Of a stretch of 64,000 nucleotides of DNA, positions 48,531 to 62,500 are shown one piece after another; within the stretch, counting starts at the first letter, position 1; the number at the start of each line of letters is the position of its first letter. Both the position numbers and the translations under genes were made by a program. This DNA is from Perilla frutescens. Lineage: Eukaryota > Streptophyta > Magnoliopsida > Lamiales > Lamiaceae. The DNA is taken from positions 46,670,183 to 46,734,182 of the forward strand of contig BRKX01000011.1 in assembly GCA_026008535.1 (NCBI GenBank). Direction: 5' to 3'. Under the pieces are notes generated by a model. That model was not told the origin of the DNA and made no database searches. It saw only the letters and a program-made list of their open reading frames with translations.

Positions 48531-49154
48531 TAGCCACTAATCTTAAATATATTTTTTTTCCATGTTTACTATAATACCCTTATTTATTTTAGAAAATAAT
48601 GGTAAAAGAAAATACAAGTGGACTTTCTCTCTCCAAAACACACTCCCCTCCAAAAATAAATCTGCATATTGAAACACTCTCGTCTCTCTCGCCTCTTCTC
48701 TCTCCTTGCTCAGCCAATCTGCAAATCCACCACCACCAATACCACCGGCCGTCGCTGGCGTTCACCAAGACAACAACTGCCACCTTCGTTGTCGGCCTTC
48801 TCTCCATCTCCAAATTAAAAAAATAAAAATTGTAAGGTTGGTTATTTTTTTTAATTGTTGGGGCTACCATATTTTTAATATAATTTAGAGATATGGTGTA
48901 AGAACTATGTGAATTTCATTTAATTATGAACAATGTGTGATTTTGTAATTTGATTTGGAAGTTTTGAGTTTGAAAAAAAAAATGGCAAGTGGAGAAATAG
49001 ATTATGAAGAAATTCCTAGGCATAATACCTCTCAAGAAGTTTTTAGAGTTATTTTTAACCCCCTCCCTATGCACATTGTTTAAATTTTGCATCCTGCAAA
49101 AAAAATTGGTGTTATGTATAAAAACACAAAAAAATCTGGGTATAAGTTCTTACC

Positions 49155-49345
49155 TTCGCGCCAAAGCCGACCCGCAAGACAGGTGCGGGGGGACGACCGT
49201 GCGCGCTGGCCTCAACGGGTGGGCGTGCGCGCCAAACGCACCACGCACGCCTAACGCGCGGCCCCGTCCCTCGTACCGTTACCCATGCCCCGGTCTCCCA
49301 TCCCGGTGCCCACCCCCTTCTCCTCGTATCGGTGCCCGTGCCCCC
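49155..49345. other. GC-rich island 1
   Basis: The stretch is dominated by GCGCG/CCCG words and a degenerate repeat of the type CGGTGCCCGTGCCCCC. An open frame crosses it but is Arg/Pro/Ala-rich with no motif. It may be captured or recombined GC-rich DNA. Confidence 0.5.
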
Positions 49346-50024
49346 ATCTTAGTTATTTATAAATTTTGGTATTTCAATGATATATTTTATTTAAATTACC
49401 TTTAATAAACTTTCAAATATGCACTGATTAATAAATGAACTATAATAAATAAATTACCTATGTATAGTTGTGTTTTATGTTGTTGTTTTTTTGTATATTA
49501 TCATAGTTTAAAAATTTATCGGATTAATGTTTTTTTTGTTGATTAATTTTGTAGGATGGATGGACCTAGAAAAGACTGATCGCAAAGGCGAGTCAGGTGC
49601 GCAGGGGCGTGCCGGCGCCCGAATGCATATATAAAGAACTCGGACATTTTTTTTTAATATATGTAATAGAGATTTATTATTTACTTATATATTTTAGAAT
49701 AAACTTAAAAAGATACACTCGTTATATTCTTAATGATATAAATTACATTTGTTGTACATAATTGTGATTTTTTTTTAAATTAAAAATTAAACAAACAATG
49801 TCCCCAAATGATAAAATAAACACAATGATCGAAGAAAAGTCATGAAATGAGCTTTAAACGGACTATTAGGTGAAGACCGATGTTAAGCGACCAAGGAAGA
49901 AGTTTATGACGCACAACGATCGAAAAAAAGTCACGGAACCAAGTTGAAGAGGTCTGCACGAAATTAGCGATCGGAATTAGCGAGTGCTTCTGGAGCTCTT
50001 TTTCATGCAATTTTAGCAGTCTCC

Positions 50025-50270
50025 GCTAGCGGTCAAGTCAAGACCGCTAATTCGGACCGCGCGCTAGAGCCAGCAAGCACGTCTCGTGCTCGGCCATGCG
50101 TGCGGGTACACCGCGCGGGCACGCAGGCCCCGACGCGCGCATTGTCTCCGGGCGTGCTGGCCCAGCTCGCGCATTGTCCCTGGGCACACAAGCCTCGACG
50201 TGCACGTTGTGCTCTTAGTGTTCTTATCTGCACACCGAGTTCAGCGCGCAAGTCTAATGCGCAAGTAAGA
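50025..50270. other. GC-rich island 2
   Basis: GC-rich, with repeated GCGCG and CACGCAGGCCC-type words and an adjacent palindromic CCGCTAGCGG at about 50025. Open frames on both strands are low-complexity Arg/Ala-rich and are not supported as genes. Confidence 0.5.
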
Positions 50271-50466
50271 ACAACAATTTTTTTTTCACCAAATCGAAAA
50301 TTTATATTTCAGAAATGGAAAGGGTAGAGAGAAATGTAATTTTTTTTTCTTTTTGATTCATCTTTTCTAAAATGGAGAAAAAGAGTATTTTAGTCCAAAG
50401 TGACTAAAATAATAATGATTAAAAATAGGTGGTTAAAATATTATGTTTTTAAGTTTTAAGTGGCTA

Positions 50467-50947
50467 AAAAAAATATTGGCACTATTATTATTTGTTGATA
50501 AATAATAAATCCTGGATCAAATAAATCCAGTGTATTTTAATCAATTTTTAATAATATAATGTTATCAATTATTCCAAATTTCACATATTCAAATATAGTA
50601 GCATAAATAATAAATGTTATATTAGTTGTTTAAAAAAACGTTACTATTTAATTCCCTTGAATTAATAGACAATCTCTGGTCTCGTATGCTTCGCATCCCA
50701 GTCCGATATTGTCTGTTGCATAAACTACTTCAGCGTGGGAAGAAACGGTCTTAAGCCCACCGTTAACATCTCTCTCTCTCTCTCTCTCCTGCACATATGT
50801 GGCTCATCATTTCGATCTCCATTCCTCCATCATCGTCATCTTGGTTTTCTCCAAAGGCACACGACATAATCTAATCCATATACAACACTGATCATCGGTA
50901 TACTCCTCACCTTTTTTTTTCTGATCATCGGAAATTTTTTCACAAAC
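50467..50947 (+). promoter_or_regulatory. Upstream region and 5' leader of the MCU gene
   Basis: The last 180 bp contain a (CT)n run at about 50770-50788 followed by a leader rich in pyrimidines, as expected of a plant 5' UTR. No definite TATA box or start site is assigned. Confidence 0.45.
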
Positions 50948-52429
50948 ATGTGGCGAACTCCGGGAATCAATCTTCTGCAACGGGCCATCGGGGCCCGCAT
51001 GAGGCCCGCCGGCAGCCTCCTCGAGCATGCGAGGTTGATAGGCCAGTCGTCGTTCCTTCGCCGCAGCAGCAGCAGCTCCGGCGGCGGCGGGAGTGAGGAA
51101 AATGGCGGGAATGCGAATGCGATGAGTTATGCGGAGGCGAAGCGGCTGATGCGGCTGGCGAATGTGGATGCGCTGAAGGAGAAGCTGGGGATGGAAGAGA
51201 GGGAAGTTATACCCTACGACGAGCTCCTCAAACTCTGCCACACCGTGGGCCTCGTCAAGTCCGCCAATGAGGCCGCCGCCTTCGCTCGAGTGCTTGACGA
51301 TGCCGGCGTCGTCTTGCTCTTCCGCGACAAAGTTTACCTCCACCCTGATAAGGTAGCTAGCTAGCTACCGGTTGTTTGTTTTCTATGTGGGCTGCTTTTC
51401 ATTTTTTGTTTTTTTTCTCTCCCTCTTTTATGGTAGAAGTTTCATTTATGCTATCAAATATATATATTGCACACCAACAAATAATTTTCCATAAATATTT
51501 GTATATATGCATGTAGATATACATGTGTGTGTCATTTTGCATCAAGACTTGTTGAAGATTTAGATTGGATATTTGGATAGCTAAACTGATATATATATAT
51601 ATATATATCGAGGGAAGAAGGAGATAAAAAGGGTGGCTTTAATATAATTATTTGATTTCCCTAGCTACAGGAATCTAAATAAAAATGTGCATTGAGATTT
51701 GAACTATATGAATATTGATTTCGACATACATAAATGATTTTTGGATTAATTAATTGATCGATCGAGCTGGGTAGGAAAAGCTATAATTAATCTGTTGATC
51801 ATGCATCAAGAAGAAGCTGGTATATGTAAATATATATATAGTTTTAGGCATTGATGAGTCTTAATTGATGGAGATGGGGTAGGTCTGATGAATTCGTGTG
51901 TGTGTGTGAATTTTTGGTTGGAAGCTAGGTAGTTGATCTGGTTAGGAAGGCCGTCCCTGTGGCACTCCTAGGAGACGAGGACGAGGGGGCAAGGAAGGAG
52001 GAGTTGAAGAAGCTGCAGGAGAAGAAAGAGGAGATCGACATGGTAGCACACAAGCAAGTGCGGCGCATTCTGTGGGGAGGGCTGGCTCTGGTTGTGATGC
52101 AAGCTGCCCTCTTCTTCCGCCTAACTTTCTGGGAATTCTCTTGGGATGTCATGGAACCCATCGCCTTCTTCACTACAACTGCAGGAATAGTCATTGGCTA
52201 TGCCTACTTCATGTTCACTTCCAGAGACCCCACCTACCAAGATCTCCTCCTCAGGCTCTTCCTCTCCCGCCAGAGGAAGCTCATCAAGACCCATAACTTC
52301 GACCTTGCTCGTTTCATCGAGCTGCAGAAGCACCGCAGGCTGCCTAGGCCTCCTCACTATACCACTGCATCCCACAACACCCCTATAGGCGTTCATGTCG
52401 ATCCAGAGGACCTCTTGCAGGGACATTAA
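50948..52429 (+). CDS. MCU: Mitochondrial calcium uniporter pore subunit (MCU family)
   Basis: Two exons, 50948-51352 and 51929-52429, with a GT-AG intron of 576 bp. They give 906 nt, or 301 residues. The N-terminus (MWRTPGINLLQRAIGARMRP and a following Arg/Ser-rich stretch) looks like a mitochondrial presequence. Residues about 60-135 form the conserved plant N-terminal domain. A coiled coil (ARKEELKKLQEKKEEIDMVA) lies at about 156-175. Then come TM1 at about 183-203, the selectivity-filter loop WDVMEP at 207-212 and TM2 at about 213-231. WDXXEP is the diagnostic Ca2+ filter of MCU, and the Asp and Glu are present. Known of the family: the channel for Ca2+ uptake across the inner mitochondrial membrane, regulated by MICU. 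Plants have several paralogues; which one this is cannot be decided. Convergent with the RecQ gene. Confidence 0.95.
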
Positions 52430-53596
52430 TCAACATCTATCATCATTCTCAATTCATATAGTCCTTTTATGTTTTTTCACTAATTAATTGTTTTCTTAAT
52501 TATATATGTAGTAAACTAGTAACTAATAGTGTTGCATCATGCATGCATATTTAGTTTTGCATTTAATTTGCTGTTGCTGTCCCTTTGCAGCTCGATCGAC
52601 TGTATAATTGTTCAAGGATATCCAATAACATCTTATTTCTAATGGTCAATGTTGAAGTGTCAATATCATGTAGGCAAAGATAGTTTCATGTTTAGTCCTT
52701 AGTTTATTTAATTTTAGATTTCTCTTAATTATTATGAATTAGAGGATGATCAGTTGATCACTTCATATTCCGGTTTAACTTAGGTTGTTCAAATTAGTTT
52801 TTATAATTACTTTTAGGTTTTTAGTGATAAATTCTATTATGGTTTATAAGTTTTCTTTTACGTCTGACATAATTTTACTCAAATAAGCGAGTTAGAAAGG
52901 AAAAGGCTTGGTCAAATAAATGGTTGACATAAAAGAAAAAAATATTGCAAAAAATAATAATTAAAAAACAAACGATAGCTAAGAAAATTGACTCTTATGT
53001 CTACTTAATATCACAACATCAGCAATGAACACAGTAACTCATTTACAATGAATATGAACCGTACATATTATTTTTGTAGTGATATTTACCAAAATCCAAA
53101 TCACATGATCAGATTTAAGAAAGAGCACGAAAATCACCAGTAAAATATTTTTTTACAGAATAGAAATATAAAAGAAAATTGTTGATATCGCATCGTATTG
53201 ATGCTGTCATTTACGATATGCTTTCAACAAGAAATATTTACCTAGATTATGTTATTTTGATCGTTGTTTATTTTCCTCAAAAAAAAAAAAAAAAAACAGA
53301 AATCTTTCTTTATACCACATAATATACAGAAAATTTCGTTGGAAAATCATCTCTTCTGCACTATTAAATTCCCACACAAGAGCATGTGAAGGAGAGCAGT
53401 AAGAGGGCATAAAATCAACAAGAAACAGGGATTTCCACTTACTTGAGCCTCCAAACTTTGTAGATGGACTTCTCCTTACTATCTTTTCTTGCTCTACTTA
53501 ATAGTACTCTCTTCATTAGATTTCAAAAAAAAAAAAAGGAAAGAAAGAAAAGAAGAAACAAAGGGTGATGCTGACACTAGAAACTTTACTGATTCA
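52430..53596. other. Intergenic region of convergent genes
   Basis: It holds the MCU 3' UTR and the RecQ 3' UTR. Poly-A runs lie at about 53279-53297 and 53527-53537. No additional gene or transposon end is recognised. Confidence 0.6.
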
Positions 53597-56500
53597 TTAC
53601 ATCAGATGATAAAAATTGTTCTTCTTAAATATAAAAAACTCACCCTCAAGATAATTTAGTAGGTTGATCACTGACTCTTCTCTTGATCCATTGAAATGCT
53701 CCAAAAAATCCGATAGCAAAGCCTGCATATAATTACATCAACAATTCGATTTCAACAGCAACTCCTTAAGTAGTACGAATTAAACCATTATGATCATCTA
53801 TGGAAGGCTAAAATCTTACCCCATCTTTGAAATTCTTGAGCCAGTCAAGTACAGAATCCTCAGTCGCTTCCATAGCAACAGACTGCACTGCTTGTGGTTC
53901 ATCAAGTTTCTGGCGTTTCCTAGAGCAACTTAAATCATCTGCAGCAGCTCCTGGCTGACTTGCATCTGCATTCTCCACCGGGAGCCTGGAAACTGCATCC
54001 TCAAATTCTCCTAGTAAATTATTATTCCGCGTGATATCAACTTTCATCTGACGATCCACGCTGTCCAGAAGTGATGCAGTATTCGACTGAGCACCTTCAA
54101 TCTGGGATGGAAGACTCCCTTTCTCGGAGTTATCTACTTTGCAGCCTTGCTGATGGGTAGATGCAATTACTTCACTTGATATTCCCATCTCTAGCATCAG
54201 CAAGCAGACCTTTATTTGATTGTAACTTACCTAATAGTTACAAAACTCGGTCACACTTACAGAAGATGAACATAGATCATATTTGTCATTAAGGGGCCTT
54301 CAAAGGACATTGAATGTCCACAGCATAACATGATTGCCTAGTGTAGTATTGCCTCATACATACCTCTTCAGGTAATTCATTTTTTATAGGTTTTAATTTG
54401 TTTCCAACTTTTGACTTGGCTTCCTGAATGTTGTTGAATGACTCCCGAGTTAGTCCAACCTCCAGACATAATCTGCTCCAGTCAATTGAACATCCCTCTC
54501 TTCCGGCTTCAAGAATATACTCCAAGACTGTATCTACTTTTATTGGAGCTGCTCTACCTGGATGATTCTGGAAAAAAACTAGGATGTAAGTATAAAGAAA
54601 AATGTTCAATTTCCAAAGCATGTAATTAGTTGCCCTTTCAAGAGACTTAACAGCAATTTTTTGGGCTGGAAGGCCATCTTCTTGCCACATTTTCCAAGCT
54701 TCAAACTTTGCTGGTGTTAGTCTTTTGTTCTTGTGAATAGTTGCAACCTTACTTGGTGGCGTTGGAAATTCTGCAATTGGCTCCGCATCCAAAACAAGAC
54801 CCAGTTCTTGTGACAGATGCCTAATGATTTGCAGCAAACGGTCTCCATACGTTTTCAGAAAGTGCTACAGAAATATCAGAATACCCACATTAAACACCTA
54901 ACTGTCCTGGAGAACTAATTCTTCAAATCCATTGAACTTTTATATATAAGTAAAATCATTGAATATCAGAACACCCACATTAGATACCTAACTTATATCA
55001 TATATAAGTAATGTAAAATCATAAGTTCATAAGTATCTATGATGAAGGTCACAGCCCATTTTTGAACAGTAAAGATTGAGGGAAATAACATATCAGGTTA
55101 TATAAACAAGGGGAAAAAAAAAGGAGTAAACATCCAAAATCTCGACTGAATGTAACAATAAAATGCTTCGTCAAGTCAAATGCTCATGACAGTTACCTAA
55201 TGAAGTCAATTTCTGTTTGCTATACCTTGCATATTACTACATAAAATACATTACATTCTGCGTTTTTTCATTATTATTTTTAGGGAAGCATTCTGCTCAG
55301 TGATGTAATCAGAGTCAGTGGGGAGAAGAAAAACTAAGATATGGATGGTTGTTTGGTCTGTTTCTGACATCTAACATTAAGACATGAAAGTAGAACTGGC
55401 CTGCAAATCTCACAACCTCCACGTAATAAGTTCCTTAAACACAACTGAAAAGAGCAAAATCTGGGAACCAAACATCATGACTTTCTGGTGCTAGTACATA
55501 TACATGTCAAATTTATCAGCTCCAAAATTTAGAAGTTCACATGGCAAAATCCATATTTTATTCGATTCGTTGCCCTCTGCTTCCTTTTCCACCCTGTATT
55601 ACTTCTAAACAACAATACTGCCTTACTGACAAAAGCCAAATTAATTTCAAGGTATATCTGTAAATTAAAATCATGATGGAAGATATCAAACATCATTTCA
55701 TGTCTGAATTTTCCAAAAAGGTATACCTGGTTCACACCATCAATATTGGCTAGCCTTGCTCTTGTTGAAGGCCTCGTCAATGCAATCCTTCTTAATGTTT
55801 GATCACCACATAATGCATAACTGAAAGGTGAACAAGATAAATATACAGAAGACGGAAACTTTTGATCATCTACCAAGTTGATTTTTCTCAAGCATTGAGC
55901 AGAATCAATGTTCGACAACCATAAGGGGAAAAACAAGAACTTACGGAGCAGTTCCATGTCCTCTTGCAAGTTTCATTCTCTCTTCTAGAAGCATTTTGTA
56001 GAGCTTATCCTCAGTCTAAACATGAAGATAAAAATAGAAAGTGTGGTGAAGCCATGATCTTTTAGTCCTTTTTTTTTTGGTACAAATGTGAAAAACAAGA
56101 GAACTGTCCAAATCTTAAGTGAAGTAGACTGGATGTATAAAAGATAGAAGCTCATAACCATTAAGATAACTGAAAGTAGAATGAGAGCTGATTAGGATCT
56201 GAACATAAAAACTACATGGCTAGAACGCTCAAGCTTTAGTGAGTAGCCATACCTGGGATAATCCATCAAACTCAAGCTGGCCCAACTTGTTGACAATCCC
56301 ATCACCAGTTGCATCTCTGCTCGCATCATCACCCGCCAATTCTGGAGTCAATATCAGATATAATGGAGGCTGATAATCAGGATTGCAGGAATTCAAAAAC
56401 TGAATTCCTTTAGGTCCAACTCTGGTACATCAAAGAAAACTTGGTAATTAGTGCAATGGAAGCTTGCTATGTATACTGCATACGTCAACACCCTTATGCA

Positions 56501-59500
56501 GATGGGAAGACAGTAAAGAACTTGAGCTTTTCTGGAAAAGACAGGTTTGATGGTCTAAGGTTTTTCATAGACCAAATCAACCGACTACTTAGTAGAGAGG
56601 TAATAATGATGATAATAGTCATTGTTAATTTTATAATACAAGATCATATTTTTATAATGACAAGGTAGTAAAAATGTATACCTTACAGTTTTGTATTTAT
56701 CATTGAAGGTCTCCACCAAATAATCTGCACCAATGTAGAACTGATGGTGGATTTTCAAGCACAAAGCACAAAAAGGAGTATACTGGTAGATCATTTTTGT
56801 ATCCAATGAAATGATTATATGCATAGGATCAACGGAAGGAAAAAAAATCAGTTTGAGTCATCTGGTACTAGAAATTATAGTGCATGAAGAGATATTGCCT
56901 GAGGAGTTTCTCTTGCTCAAAACTAGAAAGGCATCAAAAATATTAATAAATTTCTTCTCAAAAATCCTACATAACATAGAGCATCATTAAGCACACATCA
57001 ATTTTGAAGTGAGGTTTCAATTACATACCTTGTGAAAATAATTGAGAAGCTAGTGCCTTCCACCAATTAGCTGACAAATCTTTTCCTAAGCCATGGAATG
57101 GAAGCTTATCAAAATGAGCATCAAGTATTCTCTTGGCCTGCAACCACAGATGAAGGTATAATGATAAAAATGGCATAGACAAACAGAATAGATACACAAA
57201 AACAATATTTTTCTGAAATGTTTTGGAAGTTACTGTGCATACAAAGCAGAAAATCAGTGACATCCAATCTGTAGGTCATGATATTACAGAAAATAGGAGA
57301 AGTGTAATGAGGATGCGTAGAGTCTTGCAGCAGTCATATACAACCGATTCACTCACACTTTTGCATACCCCCAAACAAGAATTATTTGTCTGAGACTAAC
57401 AAAGACCAACAAAGAGATATTGGGGCACATGCAGCTGCTGAGACAAAACCAAATCTAACTAAAGTAAATATGTTTTAACTTCATAGTTCTCATGCTTCCG
57501 ATGCTAACTATCAATATATCTCTTATCAGCACAAAAGCTTACTCTAGATCCACGAAGAACATCAACAGGCAGATTGAGGCCCCAGTGTCCCCCACATGAG
57601 TGAATGCAAGCAAGAAGAAGAAATGCATCTCTAGACATATCAATCTCTTTCTTTGAGCTGGTGCAATTATCGCAAGTTCCTGCATAAAATTTGGTGACTC
57701 TAATGTAAAAGTAACATCTACTATCTAATTCATAATATCTGATACTTACATATAAAACCATAAAATGATTCCAAAAGATTATGCAATCTTCCTTTTTTCT
57801 GTGCATAACTTTTGGAAAAAAAAAAACCTAAACCGTACAATGAGCAGTAATGATCAACTAGACTATGCTTAAAACATTGTACTTCAAGGAGTTTTTTTAT
57901 TTTTTATTTTTTTCAAATGACAAACTTAAATATAGGAGAAAGCATACTCTCAATATAAAACTAAGCAGATTTACCTAATTTATATGTCAAAGATTTGAAG
58001 CACGTCCAAATGCTATTGCTATCTATTAGAATTATAAAACTTATGCTTGCTAATTGTAGACATCTAATCTTACAGAAGGGACAAAAGATTTAGAAACTTT
58101 TTCTTTGATTATCATCATTGCATGTGACCTTAAAACTTTTTTAAGCAACAGATAATAAATCAATCACTGTTTGAACATTACTTTCTTACACGTTTCATCC
58201 TATGTCTATTTAGAGGTTAAACAGATATTTTATGAAAATGAGTTATTCAAATCACTAAATTACAATAAGCACTGAGTCTAGCTTCATAATGATTTATGAT
58301 TTTTACAGGATTCATTTAATCCTGGTAAATGAAAAGCAAATTGATGTTAAATTGATACACCCAATCCAGACCACAGAAAAGCGCATATACTAATACCCAG
58401 AATTGTTGGGTTCTTTTAGAAGTGGGCTTCCAGCTATTACATGCAAATATACTAGTTAGATAGCACTAGCAGGCAACCAACTTGGACAGAAAAAGATTAT
58501 AAACAATGCAGCTCCAACAATATCTAGAAAATAAAGGGCGTCATAATTTCACACCACAGCTAGAAGATGAGTATTTCTCTCCGAAGTATTCTAAAAGATA
58601 CTTTCTTCTGCAAGTTGTCAGCATGCAATAACGTTGTGCAGCCGCTAATGAATCCATTACTGCTTTTCTTTGGTCTGCCTGGTTAAGTATCACAAGCATC
58701 AGAACCTTTAGCAAAACCAGTGTAATAAAAAGATATTTGAAGCAAAGATACATACAGTGCGTGCTTCAGCGCAATAAAAGTCAGCCTTCGCAAAGTCGCT
58801 TCTTGTGTAATATAGCCGGCAGAATGAAGGAATACCATCTCTACCACAACGTCCACTTTCCTGATAATATGATTCCAAGCTCTTTGGGCAGCCATAGTGT
58901 ATCACATGTCTTATATCAGGCTTGTCAATGCCCATGCCAAATGCTATAGTTGCAACCATGACATAAAACTCATCTCTGATAAATGATCTGCAAGAAGCCG
59001 GGGTATCAGTTACATTTTTAGAATCTTTAGATTGACACAAGATTCATAAAGATCATAAATTAACAGACCAAAAAGAATATTATCAACAGTGAGTATGGAA
59101 GGTACACACTGCATGCTCAAAGCCTTCAGTATATTAGATTAGACAAGTTATATTGATCACATCCGCAGACAACATGTGCACTCCGAGACTAGAAAGAAAA
59201 GAACTACAACTGTGAGAGAATATTCATAAAGATAAAGACCTATGGCAGTCCTCGCGTGCTTTATTAGACATCTGTCCGTGGTACATTCCAGCCTGAACTC
59301 TTGATTTCTTAAGGGTCTCAAAGATCTGGAGAAGCCATAACAAATATTCAACATCAGACACTCCGACACAATATATTCTCATAAATTTCTTCTTGAAAAA
59401 AGAAAAGAAACTCTAGAAAGATTATGTGCATTTTGATGTGATCTGGAAATATTAAGGTTTGAGATGAATTCCCTGCAAATGTGTGCAGATAAAAACAATT

Positions 59501-62500
59501 ATAATATATAATGATAAAGAAAAGTAAAAAACCTCTTCCACATCTTTGACAGTAGTGCAGTATATTATAGTTGATTCTGTTTTATCAACAAAAGTTGAGA
59601 TTTCTGCCACAAGTTCATTCAGAAAAACACTGCCCCTGTCAAAAGATTTGCAACTGTAGAAGAGATTCTGACGGTCGAATGAGCCAATGGTAACATGAGG
59701 AAATTGCATCTTCAATGATTTAATGATATCATCACGAACCCTGGAAGTAAGAGCTTTTATTGAAGCTACCCAAAGAATCATATTGAATAAAAATAAAATT
59801 ACAACAAATAAGAATATGACAGCTCATAGATTACTGAAAAATATAAGATACAACTGCACAATGGAAAAGCATTCACACAATCCAGATGAAAATTGTTGAT
59901 TTGCTTCAATAAATCATAAACCAAGACAGCACATGCAAGAACAAGTCTGTCTTGCAATTTGAGGACAAAAGAATTCAAAGTAAATGACAAAATAGTGAAG
60001 ATCAAGGGAACAGAGTGTTACTAGTGCACAATACTAGATCTTGTGTATGCAAATTGGAAACTAGCAATCCAATGGCTTTGAGATAGTATCCAAATTACAA
60101 ATTACAGGAAACCTTATTATAGGCTCATGATTGGATCCACATATGTTTGGTTAAGAGAATAATCTTCTCCTTTGAGAATAATACAAAATGTTAAATGTTC
60201 AATTGGAACATGAAAATGTAAGTAAAGTGGACCTAGTTACTCTTTGGGACAGGCAGAGGCATGTCACCATTGAATGCGGCACAATATCAATTGAAAGGTA
60301 GACCACCAAAGTAGAATCTACTAACACGACATGAAAATACAAGTTTTGTTCATCATGGGGACTTAAAATTGGAGAACACATAAAATAAGTATAAAATAGA
60401 CCAATACTTACTTTTCAGTAGCTGTCGCTGTCAATCCTACAAATGGAACATTTGAAAGAACATCACGAAGTTTGTCTAATTGTTTGTATTCCACCCTACA
60501 TAGTGGACAAAGTTTAAAATGATTAAAAGAATGTCATAGACAAAAGATTGACACTATCATTATTTAACATGACAGAACAACAGATAAGTTAGGTAATAAA
60601 ATATTCCACTGTGGAACTTGAGGACCCAAAGAAAAGTTTACAATATGAACATGCTCGAATTCATTTCCATAGGGGAATGTGTAGAAACAAAAGTGTGTAT
60701 AAGTGACAGTGTTGCAAAGTATCAAAAACTAACTGGGTGGATTGGCTGATTTGACATTCCATTTGGAGAAACAACTCAAACAAGTTTTATGTTTTAAAAT
60801 ATGGCATAAAGAAGTATTTTGAAAGAATGTGTATAAGGTTTAAAAGAATTGAAATATCAGTGAATGACTTAAAAATAAGATATTTTTAATGTGATAAGAA
60901 TGGATATATATACTTGAAAGGAATAAAAAAGTGTTCCAGAGAAAACATGTTTTGTTTATTTAATTATTTTCAAATGAGATATGGAAAAATAATTATTTTA
61001 TAAAAATGGGTATAGGCTTTAGAAGTAGCATTCTCTAGAAATGTGAAATGCTTACCAGATGACACTAACGCATGTCTCAAATGACACGTTTTTTTCATTT
61101 TGGGGAAATTAAAATTTGTAAGGAAATAATCCAGACATAGCTATAAAGCTCTTGGAGCATGAGAAAGGCTGGGGACTTGGGGCAAGTAACCCTTTTCTCA
61201 AGTGTCTGCTTGGATGTGAATCTTGCATTCTTGCAAGCATGAGGATATATATTAAATGCACTTACTTACGCATGATGTAATAATAAAGGATCAGAAGATA
61301 CTTCAGAAACTGGTAGAGATAACAAGCAACATTTCTGTGAAGTGAACTTAAGAGCACACACAATTGTGAACCCAACTAAACATGATCACATGAAATAAGA
61401 AAAAGTCTTACCTAATGTGCCAATCTACCACATTCATGTCTCAGCAAAGAAGAAAATATTAATCTTCTGATTACATGAATTAGAAATTCATAGTCTCATA
61501 GAAAGCCAATTTTATTTCTCACAGTTAACTATCAAATATCAATATGTTATTATATGAAAACAATCATAAGAAGAAGAAAAAATAACTAATATTGGACTCA
61601 CCTGAAGTTATGACCCCACTCTGATATGCAATGTGCTTCATCAACAGCTAATAAGCAAATTCCAGAATCTAGTAATCTTGACCAGAAACTGCAGTACCAT
61701 CATCATGGATCAGAAGAAACGCATTACAAGGACTGAAGGACTCAGAGAAAGTACCTTAAAGAAGGAAAAGCAATAACCGTTCAACTCTAAGAAATAGATG
61801 TGAAAAAATGAAAACAGAAACTGAGTAGGAACTACCTTGGGAAACTAGTGCATGCAGCTCTACCCATGGAAAAATAATCCATACCACAAGCTTAAGTAAC
61901 AAGTGCTTACTTAACACAGCTAATTAGTCAATGGAATCAATTACTTGGTTCCATAGCATTTCATAAAATCAAATTCATGTGCGGGTGTAAATATCCCACA
62001 ATGGGAAACATGAAGAATTAAAAGATACATATAAGTGCATTCAACATGCAAATTAACAGCAGATGATACTACAGGCTTTCACCAAATCTCATCAGCGAGC
62101 CGTATAAACGATATGCACCTGTTTGGAAGCATGCAGGCCTTCTCCGGTGTCATGTACAGAATATTATATCGGCCTCTTTCAGCATTAGCGTAGGCATTCT
62201 GATCATTCTGGGCACTAGAAAGATACTCTGCTCCTATACCCCTTTGCTTCAATGCCATTACCTGATCACAAAATATATTATAATTACACCCAACAAATTC
62301 CACGAATTGCCTGAAACTGAAAAAAAGCATAAAGAATAAGCTAAAACACACACCTGATCCTGCATTAATGATATAAGTGGGCTAATCACAACAGCAGTCT
62401 TTTTCGATATTAAAGGAGGCACCTGATAACTTTATCATTGCAGTTTATTCACAAAAAGGGTGTTCAAAATTGATCAGCTTCAGTTAGAGTGGGTCAATGT

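Larger units (their letters stand above)
48531..50466. mobile_element. TIR element with GC-rich internal islands
   Basis: The left end TAGCCACTAATCTTAAATAT, with TTTTAGAAAATAATGG about 50 bp on, is mirrored at the right, whose complement reads TAGCCACTTAAAACTTAAAA with TTTTAGAAAAGATGAATC farther in. Both ends are flanked by runs of A (7-8 bases), which may be the target duplication (8 bp would suggest hAT, 9-11 bp Mutator). The interior has two strongly GC-rich segments at 49155-49345 and 50025-50270 in otherwise AT-rich DNA. No transposase is seen. Superfamily uncertain. Confidence 0.45.

Noticed and set aside
48589..48870. Overlapping open frames on both strands, one with a Trp/Tyr-rich stretch
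   Set aside because: The frames shadow each other over a CCACCACCA-type low-complexity patch inside a TIR element. No motif, no splice support.
50033..50327. Arg/Ala-rich open frames on both strands
   Set aside because: They come from GC-rich low-complexity DNA, where open frames are long by chance. The composition is not protein-like.
55529..55969. Minus-strand frame of 146 codons
   Set aside because: Only the part at 55727-55820 (HRDC-like segment) is RecQ exon; the rest reads through intron sequence on both sides.
56441..56668. Plus-strand frame of 75 codons
   Set aside because: It lies in a RecQ intron and has no motif.
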